Source: Microbispora corallina
GTDB taxonomy: Bacteria; Actinomycetota; Actinomycetes; Streptosporangiales; Streptosporangiaceae
DNA: 64,000 nucleotides
Reading direction: 5' to 3'
NCBI RefSeq assembly: GCF_016863035.1
Contig: NZ_BOOC01000002.1
Span: forward strand, 186,001-250,000
Shown: piece after piece, positions 27,877 through 35,807 of the stretch
Layout of the letters: each line of letters starts with the position of its first letter
Position numbering within the stretch: position 1 is the stretch's first letter
Notes under the pieces: generated by a model
Databases searched by the model: none
Told to the model about the DNA's origin: nothing
What the model saw: the letters and a program-made list of their open reading frames with translations, nothing else
Made by a program: the position numbers and the translations under genes

Positions 27877-29279
27877 TGGACGGCGCGCGGGACCCGAGGA
27901 GCGACGAGACGACCGAGCAGGCGGGCAAGGCCCTGGCCGCGTCGGGGGTGGCCGTCCGCGCGGCCGGCGCCGACGACGTGGTGGCGGGCGTGCCGCCCCG
28001 GTGGGTGGCGCTGCCGGAGACGGCCGAGGAGATCGCGGCCGTGCTGCGCGTGAGCGAGGAGCACGACCTCGCGGTCGTCCCGGTCGGCGGCGGCACCAAG
28101 CTGCACTGGGGCGCCCCGCCGTCCCGCTGCGACGTGCTGCTCGACACCTGCTGCCTGAACGAGGTGGTCGAACACGAGGCGGGCGACCTCGTGGTCCGGG
28201 CGCAGGCCGGGCTGACGGTCGAGGCGCTCGCCGAGGCGCTCGCCGCGAAGGGACAGGAGCTCGCCCTCGACGTCCCCGTGCCGGGCACCACGATCGGCGG
28301 GCTGGTCGCCACCGCGATCGCCGGGCCGCGCCGGTTCCGCTACGGCACGGTGCGCGACCTGCTCATCGGCATCACGGTCGTGCTGGCCGACGGGACGATC
28401 GCGCACGCGGGCGGCAAGGTCGTCAAGAACGTCGCGGGCTACGACCTCGGCAAGCTCTTCACCGGCTCGTACGGCACGCTGGGCGTGGTCGCGGACGCCA
28501 CGTTCCGGCTGCACCCGCTGCCCCCGTCGCGCACCTGGGCCGCCGCCTCCTTCGCCCGTCCCGTACGGAGCGGACCCGGCGGCGACGCCTCCGAGGAGGC
28601 GAGCGCGCCGGAGGCCGTGCGCCTGGCCGGCGAGCTGCACGCGGCGCTCGCGGCCGCCGCAGGGTCGCAGGCCGAGCCGGTCGCCGTCGAGCTGGACTGG
28701 CCCGACGTGACCGGCCCCGCCACGGTGGCCGTCCTCGTTGAGGGCGCCGCCTCGGCCGAGCGGGCGGACGCCGTACGCGCGCTCCTCGGCCCCGAGGCCC
28801 GGACGGTCGGGGAGCGCCCCGGCTGGTGGGGCCGCCTCCCGTCCGCGCCGCCCCCCTCGCGCGACGGCGCGCGAGCGGAGACGGACGCCGGCCGCGACGA
28901 GGAGCCGCCGGCCGGGCGGGGGGAGACGCTGCTGGAGCTGCGGGCGTCGCCGTCCCGGGTGGCGGGCGCGCTCGCCGCCGTCCACGTGACGGCCCTGGAG
29001 ACCGGGACGCCGGCGGCCGTCCGGGGCTCGGCGCCCGCCGGGGTCGTCCACGTCGCCCTGCGCGCGGACGCCGGCCGGACCGCCCGGTTCGCCGACGCCC
29101 TCCGGGCCCGGGTCGAGGCGGCCGACGGCCGTCTGGTGGTGCTGTCCGCGCCCCCGGAGGCCGCAGACGGGCTCGACCGCTGGGGACGCGTCGGCGCGCT
29201 GGCGCTGATGCGGCGGGTCAAGGAGCGCTTCGACCCCGGCGGCCGGATGTCCCCCGGACGGTTCGTGGGAGGGATCTGA
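27876..29279 (+). CDS. glcE: Glycolate oxidase subunit GlcE (FAD-binding)
   Basis: Second FAD-binding subunit of the GlcDEF complex. Of 467 residues, the first 210 form a PCMH-type FAD domain (VVPVGGGTKLHWGAP, VPGTTIGGLVATAIAGPRR, KNVAGYDLGKLFTGSYGTLG). The C-terminal part is poorly conserved, holds an acidic and Arg-rich spacer (about residues 325-350) and is longer than in E. coli GlcE (about 350). ATG 27876 overlaps the glcD stop and the stop overlaps the glcF start, so translation is coupled throughout. Confidence 0.9.
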   Translation: MDGARDPRSDETTEQAGKALAASGVAVRAAGADDVVAGVPPRWVALPETAEEIAAVLRVSEEHDLAVVPVGGGTKLHWGAPPSRCDVLLDTCCLNEVVEHEAGDLVVRAQAGLTVEALAEALAAKGQELALDVPVPGTTIGGLVATAIAGPRRFRYGTVRDLLIGITVVLADGTIAHAGGKVVKNVAGYDLGKLFTGSYGTLGVVADATFRLHPLPPSRTWAAASFARPVRSGPGGDASEEASAPEAVRLAGELHAALAAAAGSQAEPVAVELDWPDVTGPATVAVLVEGAASAERADAVRALLGPEARTVGERPGWWGRLPSAPPPSRDGARAETDAGRDEEPPAGRGETLLELRASPSRVAGALAAVHVTALETGTPAAVRGSAPAGVVHVALRADAGRTARFADALRARVEAADGRLVVLSAPPEAADGLDRWGRVGALALMRRVKERFDPGGRMSPGRFVGGI

Positions 29280-30547
29280 TGGACCCCGAGCTGATCAAGG
29301 ACTGCGTGCACTGCGGGTTCTGCCTGCCCACCTGTCCCACGTACGTGCTGTGGGGCGAGGAGATGGACTCCCCGCGCGGCCGCATCCACCTGATGGGCCA
29401 GCACGTGACCGGCACTCCGCTCACCGGCGAGATGGCCGGCCACTTCGACGCCTGCCTCGGCTGCATGGCGTGCGTCACCGCCTGCCCGTCGGGGGTGCGC
29501 TACGACCGGCTGATCGAGGAGACCCGCGCGGTGGTCGAGCGGGAGCACGAGCGGACGCCCGAGGAGCGCGCGATCCGGGCGATGGTGTTCGCGCTGTTCC
29601 CCTACCGGCGCCGGCTGCGGATGATGCGGCTGCCGATGGCGCTGAGCAGGCGGCTCCAGCCGTTCCTCGACCGGGTGAACCCGTCCCTGGGCGCGATGGC
29701 CGAGCTCGCGCCGCCGCCCGCCCGGCCCGTACGGCTCCCGCCGCTGGTCAGGGCGCGCAGGCGGCGCAGGGCCCGGGTGGGGCTGCTGACCGGGTGCGTA
29801 CAGGGGGAGTTCTTCCCGCAGGTCAACGCCGCGACCGCCCGAGTGCTGGCGCTGGAGGGGTGCGACGTCGTGATCCCGCCGGGCCAGGGCTGCTGCGGCG
29901 CGCTCTCGGTGCACTCGGGACGGCCGGCCGAGGCCCGCCGGTTCGCCCGGCGCACGATCGCCGCGTTCGAGCGGGCGGGCGTGGACGCCGTCGTGGTGAA
30001 CGCGGCCGGATGCGGGTCGAGCATGAAGGAGTACGCCGACCTGCTCGCGGACGACCCGGCGTGGCGGGAGCGGGCCGAGGCGATGCGGACGCTCGACCTG
30101 GCCGAGTTCCTGGTCGAGCTCGGGCCGCTGGCCGACCGGCACCCGCTGCCGATCTCGGTCGCCTACCACGACGCCTGCCACCTGGCCCACGCGCAGGGCG
30201 TGCGGTCCCAGCCCCGCGCGCTGCTGGGCGGGATCCCTGAGCTGGAGCTGCGCGAGATCGCGGAGTCGGCCGTCTGCTGCGGGTCGGCCGGCACCTACAA
30301 CCTGTTCCAGCCCGAGCCCGCCCGCGAGCTGGGCGACCGCAAGGCCGAGCGGGTGCTCGCCACCGGCGCCGACCTGCTCGTGTCGGCCAACCCCGGCTGC
30401 ACCATGCAGATCGCGGCGGCCGTGCGGCGGGCGGGGAAGGGCGAGATCCGGGTGGCGCACACCGTGGAGGTGCTCGACGCCTCCCTGCGGGGCCTCGGCC
30501 CCGGCACGCTGGGCGGGGCCGCGCGACGGGCGAGGGGGAACTCGTGA
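29279..30547 (+). CDS. glcF: Glycolate oxidase iron-sulfur subunit GlcF
   Basis: Carries electrons from the flavin subunits. Two 4Fe-4S motifs are near the N-terminus (CVHCGFCLPTCP at residues 9-20 and CLGCMACVTACP at about 60-71), and two CCG domains follow (GQGCCGALSVHSG, AVCCGSAGTYNLFQP). The 422 residues match GlcF length. It overlaps glcE by one base and the next gene by four (GTGA). Confidence 0.95.
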   Translation: MDPELIKDCVHCGFCLPTCPTYVLWGEEMDSPRGRIHLMGQHVTGTPLTGEMAGHFDACLGCMACVTACPSGVRYDRLIEETRAVVEREHERTPEERAIRAMVFALFPYRRRLRMMRLPMALSRRLQPFLDRVNPSLGAMAELAPPPARPVRLPPLVRARRRRRARVGLLTGCVQGEFFPQVNAATARVLALEGCDVVIPPGQGCCGALSVHSGRPAEARRFARRTIAAFERAGVDAVVVNAAGCGSSMKEYADLLADDPAWRERAEAMRTLDLAEFLVELGPLADRHPLPISVAYHDACHLAHAQGVRSQPRALLGGIPELELREIAESAVCCGSAGTYNLFQPEPARELGDRKAERVLATGADLLVSANPGCTMQIAAAVRRAGKGEIRVAHTVEVLDASLRGLGPGTLGGAARRARGNS

Positions 30548-31278
30548 CCGTGCAGAGCGTCGACAGGGCGCTGGACGTGCTGGAGGCCCTGTCGGAGCAC
30601 GGCGGTCAGGCCGGGCTGTCGGAGATCGCCGCGAGGACCGGCCTGCCGTACGGGACGATCCACCGGCTGCTGCAGACGCTGCTCGCGCGGGGGTATGTCC
30701 GGCAGGAGTCGGACCGGCGCTACGCCCTCGGCGGCGCCCTCGTGCGCATCGGCGGGGCGGCCGAGCGGATGCTCGCCGTGTGGGCCGAGCCGTACCTGGC
30801 CCGGCTGGTCGAGCTGACTGGTGAGACGGCCAACCTGGCCGTCCTGGAGGGCGACTTCGTCGTGTACGTGGCCCAGGTGCCGTCCCCGCGCCGGTTGCGG
30901 ATGTTCGCCGAGGTGGGCCGCCGCGTGCTCCCGCACAGCACGGCCGTCGGCAAGGTCCTGCTGGCCGAGCGGCCCGACGCCGCCGCCGTGTTCCAGCGCA
31001 CCGGGCTGCCCCGCCGCACCGAGCGGACGATCACGGCGGTCGGCGCGATGCTGGAGGAGCTCGACCGGGTGCGGGCCCGGGGCTACGCGCTCGACCTGGG
31101 CGAGGAGGAGAGCGGCGTGCACTGCATGGCGGTGCCCGTCCACGACGGCGGCCGCACGTTCGCCGCGATGTCGGTCTCCGGTCCGGCCGAGCGCATCGAC
31201 GCCGTCGAGCGCGAGGAGCTCGCGGCGGACCTCCGCAAGGTCGCCGACGACTTCGGGACCGCCGTCTTCCGCGCATGA
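30544..31278 (+). CDS. IclR family transcriptional regulator
   Basis: The 244 residues have the N-terminal winged helix (LSEIAARTGLPYGTIHRLLQTLLARGYV) and the C-terminal IclR effector domain (HSTAVGKVLLAERP, GYALDLGEEESGVHCMAVPV). GTG 30544 overlaps the glcF stop. Being last in the aceB-glcDEF cluster, with an IclR-type dyad at 24687-24701, it probably regulates the pathway in response to glyoxylate, glycolate or a related acid. Confidence 0.93.
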   Translation: MTVQSVDRALDVLEALSEHGGQAGLSEIAARTGLPYGTIHRLLQTLLARGYVRQESDRRYALGGALVRIGGAAERMLAVWAEPYLARLVELTGETANLAVLEGDFVVYVAQVPSPRRLRMFAEVGRRVLPHSTAVGKVLLAERPDAAAVFQRTGLPRRTERTITAVGAMLEELDRVRARGYALDLGEEESGVHCMAVPVHDGGRTFAAMSVSGPAERIDAVEREELAADLRKVADDFGTAVFRA

Positions 31279-31381
31279 GCTCGACGCGGCGGGCGCGGGG
31301 TTCTCGGCGGCCACCCTGATCCGCCCCCCGTCGCGGGCCGGGGCCTCCCCGCGGGGACGGGTCGTCGGGGAGGATGGGCGC

Positions 31382-31609
31382 ATGTGCCGAAGCATCAAGA
31401 CCCTGCGCCCGCCCTTCACCGACGAGGTGACCCCGGAGGACATCCGCGCGGCGGCCCTCCAGTACGTGCGGAAGATCTCCGGCTTCCGCGCCCCCGCCTC
31501 TCACAACGCGGAGGCGTTCGACCAGGCCGTCGAGGCGGTCACCCGGGCGAGCGCCGCGCTGCTGGACTCGCTGGAGGTCCGCGGCGCCCGCCCCCGCGAG
31601 ACCGCCTGA
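31382..31609 (+). CDS. DUF2277 family small protein
   Basis: The 75-residue sequence MCRSIKTLRPPF... with IRAAALQYVRKISGFRAPASHNAEAFDQAVEAV matches the DUF2277 family, whose function is unknown to me. The conserved start MCR[NS]I is present. GGAGGATGGGCGC precedes the ATG. It seems to stand alone between the iclR gene and the sigma-factor unit. Confidence 0.9.
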   Translation: MCRSIKTLRPPFTDEVTPEDIRAAALQYVRKISGFRAPASHNAEAFDQAVEAVTRASAALLDSLEVRGARPRETA

Positions 31610-31734
31610 CCCTGGGCCGCGATCACGGCGGGTCCCCGACGCGGGGCCGACCAGGACACAAGGGGAACCGGACCCGGCGCACCGGCGGAGTACCGGGTGA
31701 CGGGCGCGACCGCGCCCTACGAAAGGATTCCCCT

Positions 31735-31758
31735 ATGTACGGACAAATCGGGTGGTGA
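31735..31758 (+). CDS. Possible 7-codon leader ORF (MYGQIGW) of the ECF sigma gene
   Basis: ATG 31735 follows AAAGGA at good spacing, and the ORF ends at TGA 31756-31758, overlapping the likely GTG start of the sigma gene (GTGA). The sigma gene itself has no RBS except inside this ORF, so its translation may depend on ribosomes finishing the leader. Confidence 0.4.
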   Translation: MYGQIGW

Positions 31759-32414
31759 GCACGGCCTCGGGGCGGGACACCCACGTCTGGAGACAGCCGT
31801 CCCCGCCAGCTCCGCCCTTCGATCCCGGCGCGCCGCCCGGCGGCCCCGGCGCGGAGGCGAGCGACGCCCGGCTGATCCATGCCTCGATGACCCGCCCCGA
31901 GGAGTTCTCGGGCGTCTTCGACCGGCACGCCGACGAGATCCACGCGTACGCGAGCCGGCGTCTCGGCCCCGATCACGCGGACGACGTGACGGCGGAGACG
32001 TTCCTGGTGGCGTTCCGCAAGCGGCACCGGTACGACCTCGCGCGCGACGACGCCCGGCCCTGGCTCTACGGCATCGCCGCCAACCTCATCTCCGGCCACC
32101 GGCGGTCGGAGGTCCGGCGGTTGCGGGCGCTGGCCCGCTCCCCCCACGAGGCGGGCGACCGCGGATCGCACGAGGAGGAGCGCGGCGCCGAGCGGGCGAG
32201 CGCGGCCGCCCTGCGCCCCGCCCTCGCCGCCGCCCTCGCGCGGCTGTCGGCCGCCGAGCGCGACCTGCTCCTGCTCATCGCCTGGGCCGACCTCAGCTAC
32301 GAGGAGGCCGCCGAGGCCCTCGGCATCCCCATCGGCACCGTGCGCTCACGGCTTCACCGCACCCGTGCCCGGCTCCGCCGCCATCTCCCCTCGTTTCAGG
32401 AGTACGCATCATGA
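31755..32414 (+). CDS. ECF RNA polymerase sigma factor
   Basis: The 219 residues show region 2 (FSGVFDRHADEIHAYASRRLGPDHADDVTAETFLVAFRKR) and region 4 (LSAAERDLLLLIAWADLSYEEAAEALGIPIGTVRSRLHRTRARLRR). An N-terminal extension of about 45 Pro/Ala-rich residues is unusual, so a later start (ATG in HASMTRPEEF, codon 46) is possible. GTG 31755 is chosen because it is coupled to the small leader; GTG 31752 is next to it. The stop overlaps the start of a CU044_5270-family gene (ATGA). A GGAACC element at 31664-31669 could be an autoregulated -35, but I see no firm -10. Confidence 0.93.
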   Translation: MSTASGRDTHVWRQPSPPAPPFDPGAPPGGPGAEASDARLIHASMTRPEEFSGVFDRHADEIHAYASRRLGPDHADDVTAETFLVAFRKRHRYDLARDDARPWLYGIAANLISGHRRSEVRRLRALARSPHEAGDRGSHEEERGAERASAAALRPALAAALARLSAAERDLLLLIAWADLSYEEAAEALGIPIGTVRSRLHRTRARLRRHLPSFQEYAS

Positions 32415-33478
32415 TCGACGAACTGGATCTCGTCGCCGGGGAGAAGCCGGACGTCGCGCCGTACTCCCCCGCCGCCAAGGCGGCCGCCCGGCGGCGCCTG
32501 GCCGAGCCGTCCCGCCGCCGGTCCCTGCCGGCCCTCCGCCTCGGCCGCCGGCCGGGACTCGCGGTGGGCGGCCTGGCGGTGGGCGGGCTCGCGGTCGCCG
32601 CCGCGGTCGCGGTCGTCACCGTCGTACCGGCGGGCCCGGAGGGGACCCTCACGCCCGGTGCCCCGGTCACGGCCTCGCTGCCCGCGATCACGAAGATGTC
32701 GGCGGAGGAGGTGCTGGGCCGGGCCGCCCGTGCCGTCACCGACCTGCACCCCCGGGACGACCAGTTCATCGAGGTCAGGTCGCAGACCATGTACGGCGCG
32801 TTCGGGGGCGGGGGCGTCAGCGAGGGCGCCGGGCAGGCCGAGCCCGAGACCCGGTACCTGTACCGGAGCAGGCGCACCATCTGGCTGTCCGCGGACGGCA
32901 CCCGGCCCGGAGCTCTCAAGATCGAGTATCTGGCGCCGCGCGCCTACCCCGGCTGGCCGATTCCGGAGGAGGCCCACCGGCAGCAGGGCACGACGTGGGC
33001 CCTGCTCCCCGCATGCGACCAGACGAAGGAGACGGCGTACACGCATCTGAAGGGGCTGCCGTCCGACCCTGACGGGATGCGGGCCTACCTGTACGGCAGG
33101 AACCCGGGCGACAACCCGCCGGACGTGGCCGCCTGGACGGCCGTCGGCGACCTGCTGCGCGAGAACTACCTCCCCGCGCCGCAGCGCGCGGCCCTGTTCA
33201 AGGCCGCCGCCACGATCCCGGGCGTGACCGTGACGGAGGACGCCGAGGACGCCGCGGGCCGCACCGGCATCGGGGTCGGCCGGGTGTCGAACGGCGTCCG
33301 CGAGGACATCGTCTTCGACCGAGGGACGTACGAGCTGCTCGGCGAGCGCGGGATCGTCGTCGACGAGAAGGAGGCCAAGGCTCCCCTGGGCAGCCTGGTG
33401 GCCTCGACGGCCCAGCTTGAGGTCACCGTCGCCGACGTCGCCCCGAAGGTCGACGACCCGAACACCGGCTGCGGCTGA
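32411..33478 (+). CDS. CU044_5270-family protein, ECF sigma partner
   Basis: The 355-residue protein starts within the sigma stop codon. It has a basic N-terminal segment of about 50 residues (AAKAAARRRLAEPSRRRSLP), one membrane span (about 52-75) and an outer domain of about 280 residues. The pattern MIDELDL...PYSPAAKAAAR, with YLYRSRRTIWLSADGT in the outer domain, matches the CU044_5270 family found beside ECF factors in this order. It is a candidate anti-sigma or signal-sensing protein, without a known anti-sigma motif. Confidence 0.82.
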   Translation: MIDELDLVAGEKPDVAPYSPAAKAAARRRLAEPSRRRSLPALRLGRRPGLAVGGLAVGGLAVAAAVAVVTVVPAGPEGTLTPGAPVTASLPAITKMSAEEVLGRAARAVTDLHPRDDQFIEVRSQTMYGAFGGGGVSEGAGQAEPETRYLYRSRRTIWLSADGTRPGALKIEYLAPRAYPGWPIPEEAHRQQGTTWALLPACDQTKETAYTHLKGLPSDPDGMRAYLYGRNPGDNPPDVAAWTAVGDLLRENYLPAPQRAALFKAAATIPGVTVTEDAEDAAGRTGIGVGRVSNGVREDIVFDRGTYELLGERGIVVDEKEAKAPLGSLVASTAQLEVTVADVAPKVDDPNTGCG

Positions 33479-33492
33479 CCGCTCCGGCATCA

Positions 33493-33531
33493 GGCGCCCG
33501 CTCCCCCGTACGCACGGGAGGGGCGGGCGCC
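33493..33531. terminator. Strong hairpin between convergent genes
   Basis: GGCGCCCGCTCCCCCGT (33493-33509) pairs with ACGGGAGGGGCGGGCGCC (33514-33531) with one bulge and a 4-nt loop. It lies between the sigma-partner gene and the HNH gene, which converge, so it can serve both. Confidence 0.8.
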
Positions 33532-33567
33532 GCGCCTCCCGCCGTGCTCAGGGGCCGGGCCGGCCCG

Positions 33568-34350
33568 TCAGGCGCACTGGTCGAGCATCGCCGCCTTATC
33601 GGCCGCGGTCACCGGCAGGTCGTACTTCAGCGCCACCTGGGCGAACCGCACCGCGTAGGCGCACCGGACCGCCCGGCGCGGCGGCAGCCACGTGGCCGGG
33701 CCGGAGTCGCCCTTGGCCGAGTTCTGCGGCCCGTCGACCGGGATGAGGTTGAGCGGGTCGTTGGCGATCTGCTTGCGCTTGGCGTCGCTCCAGCGGGAGG
33801 CGCCCATCTGCCAGTCGTACGACAGGGGCATGACGTGGTCGATCTGGACGGACGAGGCCTCCTGCTTGGTCCAGTCGATCGTCTTGCCCGTGTACGGGTC
33901 GTACAGGGTCATCGAGACGATGACACAGTCGGACCCCTCGCGGTACTTGACGTCCTCGCCGTCGCGTTTGAGCAGGTCGTTGCGGGTGTCGCAGCCGTTG
34001 TGCGCGTACGGCACGCCGTCGGCGTTGTCGGCCCAGGCGTACCCGAAGTCCTCGCGGTCGTAGCCCGTCTTGGGCCCGCGGCCCTTCGTCGGCACCTTCT
34101 CGATCAGGTCACGGCCGTCGGAGCGGTCCTTGTCCGACGTGATCGGGGCGAGGCCGGGCTTGGTGCCCTCGGGGTTGTCCAGCGGGTTGGTGCCGTGCCC
34201 GTTCCCGCCGTCGCCGCCGCCCTTCTCGCCGCCCTTGGCGGAGCCGTGCCCGCTCTGGTCGACTCCGAGATCCTGCACCGGCCCGCATCCGGCCAGCAGG
34301 GCCACCGCCACGGAGACCGCCGCGACCGCCCGGGATCCACGCCCGCCCAC
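33568..34350 (-). CDS. Exported HNH-type nuclease lipoprotein (DUF1524-like)
   Basis: A lipoprotein signal (AVAAVSVAVALLAGC) precedes a Gly/Lys-rich linker (about residues 25-65) and a C-terminal domain with QIDHVMPLSYDWQMGA, then ANDPLNLIPVDGPQNSAKGDSGPATWLPP, the His-x-x-Pro...Asn-x-x-N pattern of secreted DUF1524/HNH endonucleases common in Streptomyces. It may degrade extracellular DNA. GTG 34350 is chosen, with AGGGG five bases upstream; GTG 34356 is the alternative. Two Cys pairs in the catalytic domain fit an extracellular protein. Confidence 0.85.
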   Translation of the reverse strand: MGGRGSRAVAAVSVAVALLAGCGPVQDLGVDQSGHGSAKGGEKGGGDGGNGHGTNPLDNPEGTKPGLAPITSDKDRSDGRDLIEKVPTKGRGPKTGYDREDFGYAWADNADGVPYAHNGCDTRNDLLKRDGEDVKYREGSDCVIVSMTLYDPYTGKTIDWTKQEASSVQIDHVMPLSYDWQMGASRWSDAKRKQIANDPLNLIPVDGPQNSAKGDSGPATWLPPRRAVRCAYAVRFAQVALKYDLPVTAADKAAMLDQCA

Positions 34351-34441
34351 AGTCACCCCTAGGTAAAGAAATATCCCACCTAGATATAGCAAAGTGCCAA
34401 GTAACGGCAAAGAAGGCGCGCCAGCCGCTCAAAAGCGAGTG

Positions 34442-34709
34442 AGGGGCGCGGCCGCGTCTGGACTGAGGAGCGCGCGGGAGCGCAGCGACCAGAGCGCGAC
34501 GAGGGAAGACGTGGCCTTTAAGCGCCCCGAACCGCCTCGCCGAAGGCGAGGCAAAACAAGCACAAAGGGGCGCGGCCGCGTCTGGACTGAGGAGCGCACG
34601 GGAGCGCAGCGACCAGAGCGCGACGAGGGCAGTGCTCATGGCGCGCCTCCGGCACGACCCCGCGGCCAAAAGGGCGCCCCGAACCGCCGAGCCGAAGGCG
34701 AGGCAAAAC
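34442..34709. repeat. Two-copy composite intergenic repeat
   Basis: A 64-bp block (34442-34505) recurs at 34566-34629 with one mismatch; a 36-bp block (34522-34557) recurs at 34674-34709 with two mismatches. The blocks keep the same order but are separated by 16 bp in copy 1 and 44 bp in copy 2. The 36-bp block of copy 1 contains a perfect hairpin, GCCTCGCC-GAA-GGCGAGGC (34534-34552). No convincing gene lies here; on the minus strand an ORF runs through the repeats but has no family features. The 34351-34717 gap holds only this repeat and the HNH gene's upstream sequence. Confidence 0.85.
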
Positions 34710-34717
34710 CAGGACGG

Positions 34718-35668
34718 TCAGGCGGGGATCCAGTCCTGCCAGACGATCTTGTTGGCCTCGACCCACTTCTGGGCGGCGGCCTCGTCGGACATCTTGTTGA
34801 CCGCGATGTCGAAGGCGACCGAGTTCTGGTCGTCGTTGGTCCACACGAAGTTCTTGATGAGCTCGTACGCGTTGCCGCCCTGCGACGCGAACTTGGTGCT
34901 GACGATCTTGTCGAGCAGGTACGGCGGGTAGTCGCAGGCGACCTTCTTGACGTCGGTGTCGCACCCGATGGCGTACGGCGGCAGGTTGATCTTGACGAGC
35001 TTGAGCTGGTTGAACAGCCACTGCGGTTCGTAGAAGTACATGAGCAGCGGCTTCTTGTCCTGCGTGGCCTTGCGGGCGGCGTCGATGAGCGCGTCCTCGC
35101 TGCCCGAGTAGACGACCTTGTACGGCAGGCCGAGGTTCTTGATCAGGGCTTCGTCGTTGGTGACGTACGACGGGTCACCGGCGAGGAACTGTCCGAGGTT
35201 GCCGCTCTTGTCGGTCTTGAACAGGTCGGCGTACTTCTTCAGGTTCTGCCAGTTGGTGATGTCCGGGTACTTCTCGACCATCCACTCGGGGACGTACCAC
35301 CCGATGATGCCCTTGTTGCCGTTCTCCCCCGCGGTGACGGCGACCTTCTTCTGCTCGATGTACTCCTTCTTCAGCTCCGGGTGGGCCCAGTTCTCGATGA
35401 CGACGTCGACCGTGCCCTTCTCGAAGCCCTTCCAGGAGTCCGCCTCGGCCGCCTTGACCAGCTCGACCTTGTAGCCGAGCTCGTGCTCGAGCAGGTAGGC
35501 GATCACGGCGTTGCTGGCCTCGTCGCCGACCCAGGGGTTCACGGCGAGGCGCACGGTGCCGGACTTGGACGCCCCCTGGTCGGCCTCGTCCCCGGTGCTC
35601 CCGCCGCTGCAGGCGGTCATCACCATGGCGATCGTCAGGACCCCGGCAAGGAGACGGACCCTCATCAT
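34718..35668 (-). CDS. Glycine betaine/proline-type ABC transporter binding lipoprotein (copy 1)
   Basis: A lipoprotein (LLAGVLTIAMVMTAC) of 316 residues with the OpuAC/ProX fold: AVNPWVGDEASNAVIAYLLEHELGY, VVIENWAHPELK, NKGIIGWYVPEWMVEKYPDI and LMYFYEPQWLF. The tryptophans are those expected to box a quaternary ammonium ligand. It is last in the operon, 139 bp after a close paralogue (35808-36788), suggesting gene duplication and possibly divided substrate range. ATG 35668 or the next ATG gives the signal peptide. Confidence 0.92.
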   Translation of the reverse strand: MMRVRLLAGVLTIAMVMTACSGGSTGDEADQGASKSGTVRLAVNPWVGDEASNAVIAYLLEHELGYKVELVKAAEADSWKGFEKGTVDVVIENWAHPELKKEYIEQKKVAVTAGENGNKGIIGWYVPEWMVEKYPDITNWQNLKKYADLFKTDKSGNLGQFLAGDPSYVTNDEALIKNLGLPYKVVYSGSEDALIDAARKATQDKKPLLMYFYEPQWLFNQLKLVKINLPPYAIGCDTDVKKVACDYPPYLLDKIVSTKFASQGGNAYELIKNFVWTNDDQNSVAFDIAVNKMSDEAAAQKWVEANKIVWQDWIPA

Positions 35669-35807
35669 CTGACCTCATCTGATGTCGTACGGGCGGCGCA
35701 CGGGCGGCGGGGACCGCCGCGACACCGGCTGAGTATTCCACAACCGGACCGGGTCGATCGGCCGCGCAGGAAAGGAGTGCGGACGACCGACCCGGGTCAC
35801 GGGAGGA

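Noticed and set aside
34534-34552. Intrinsic terminator for the ABC operon
   Set aside because: On the minus strand the T-run precedes rather than follows the stem, and the stem is broken in the second copy; better seen as part of the repeat.
34109-34669. 186-codon minus-strand frame through the two-copy repeat (ALVALWSLRSRALLSPDAAAP...)
   Set aside because: It runs through repeat DNA and into the HNH gene in another frame, without a domain; likely a spurious ORF that could recur wherever the repeat occurs.
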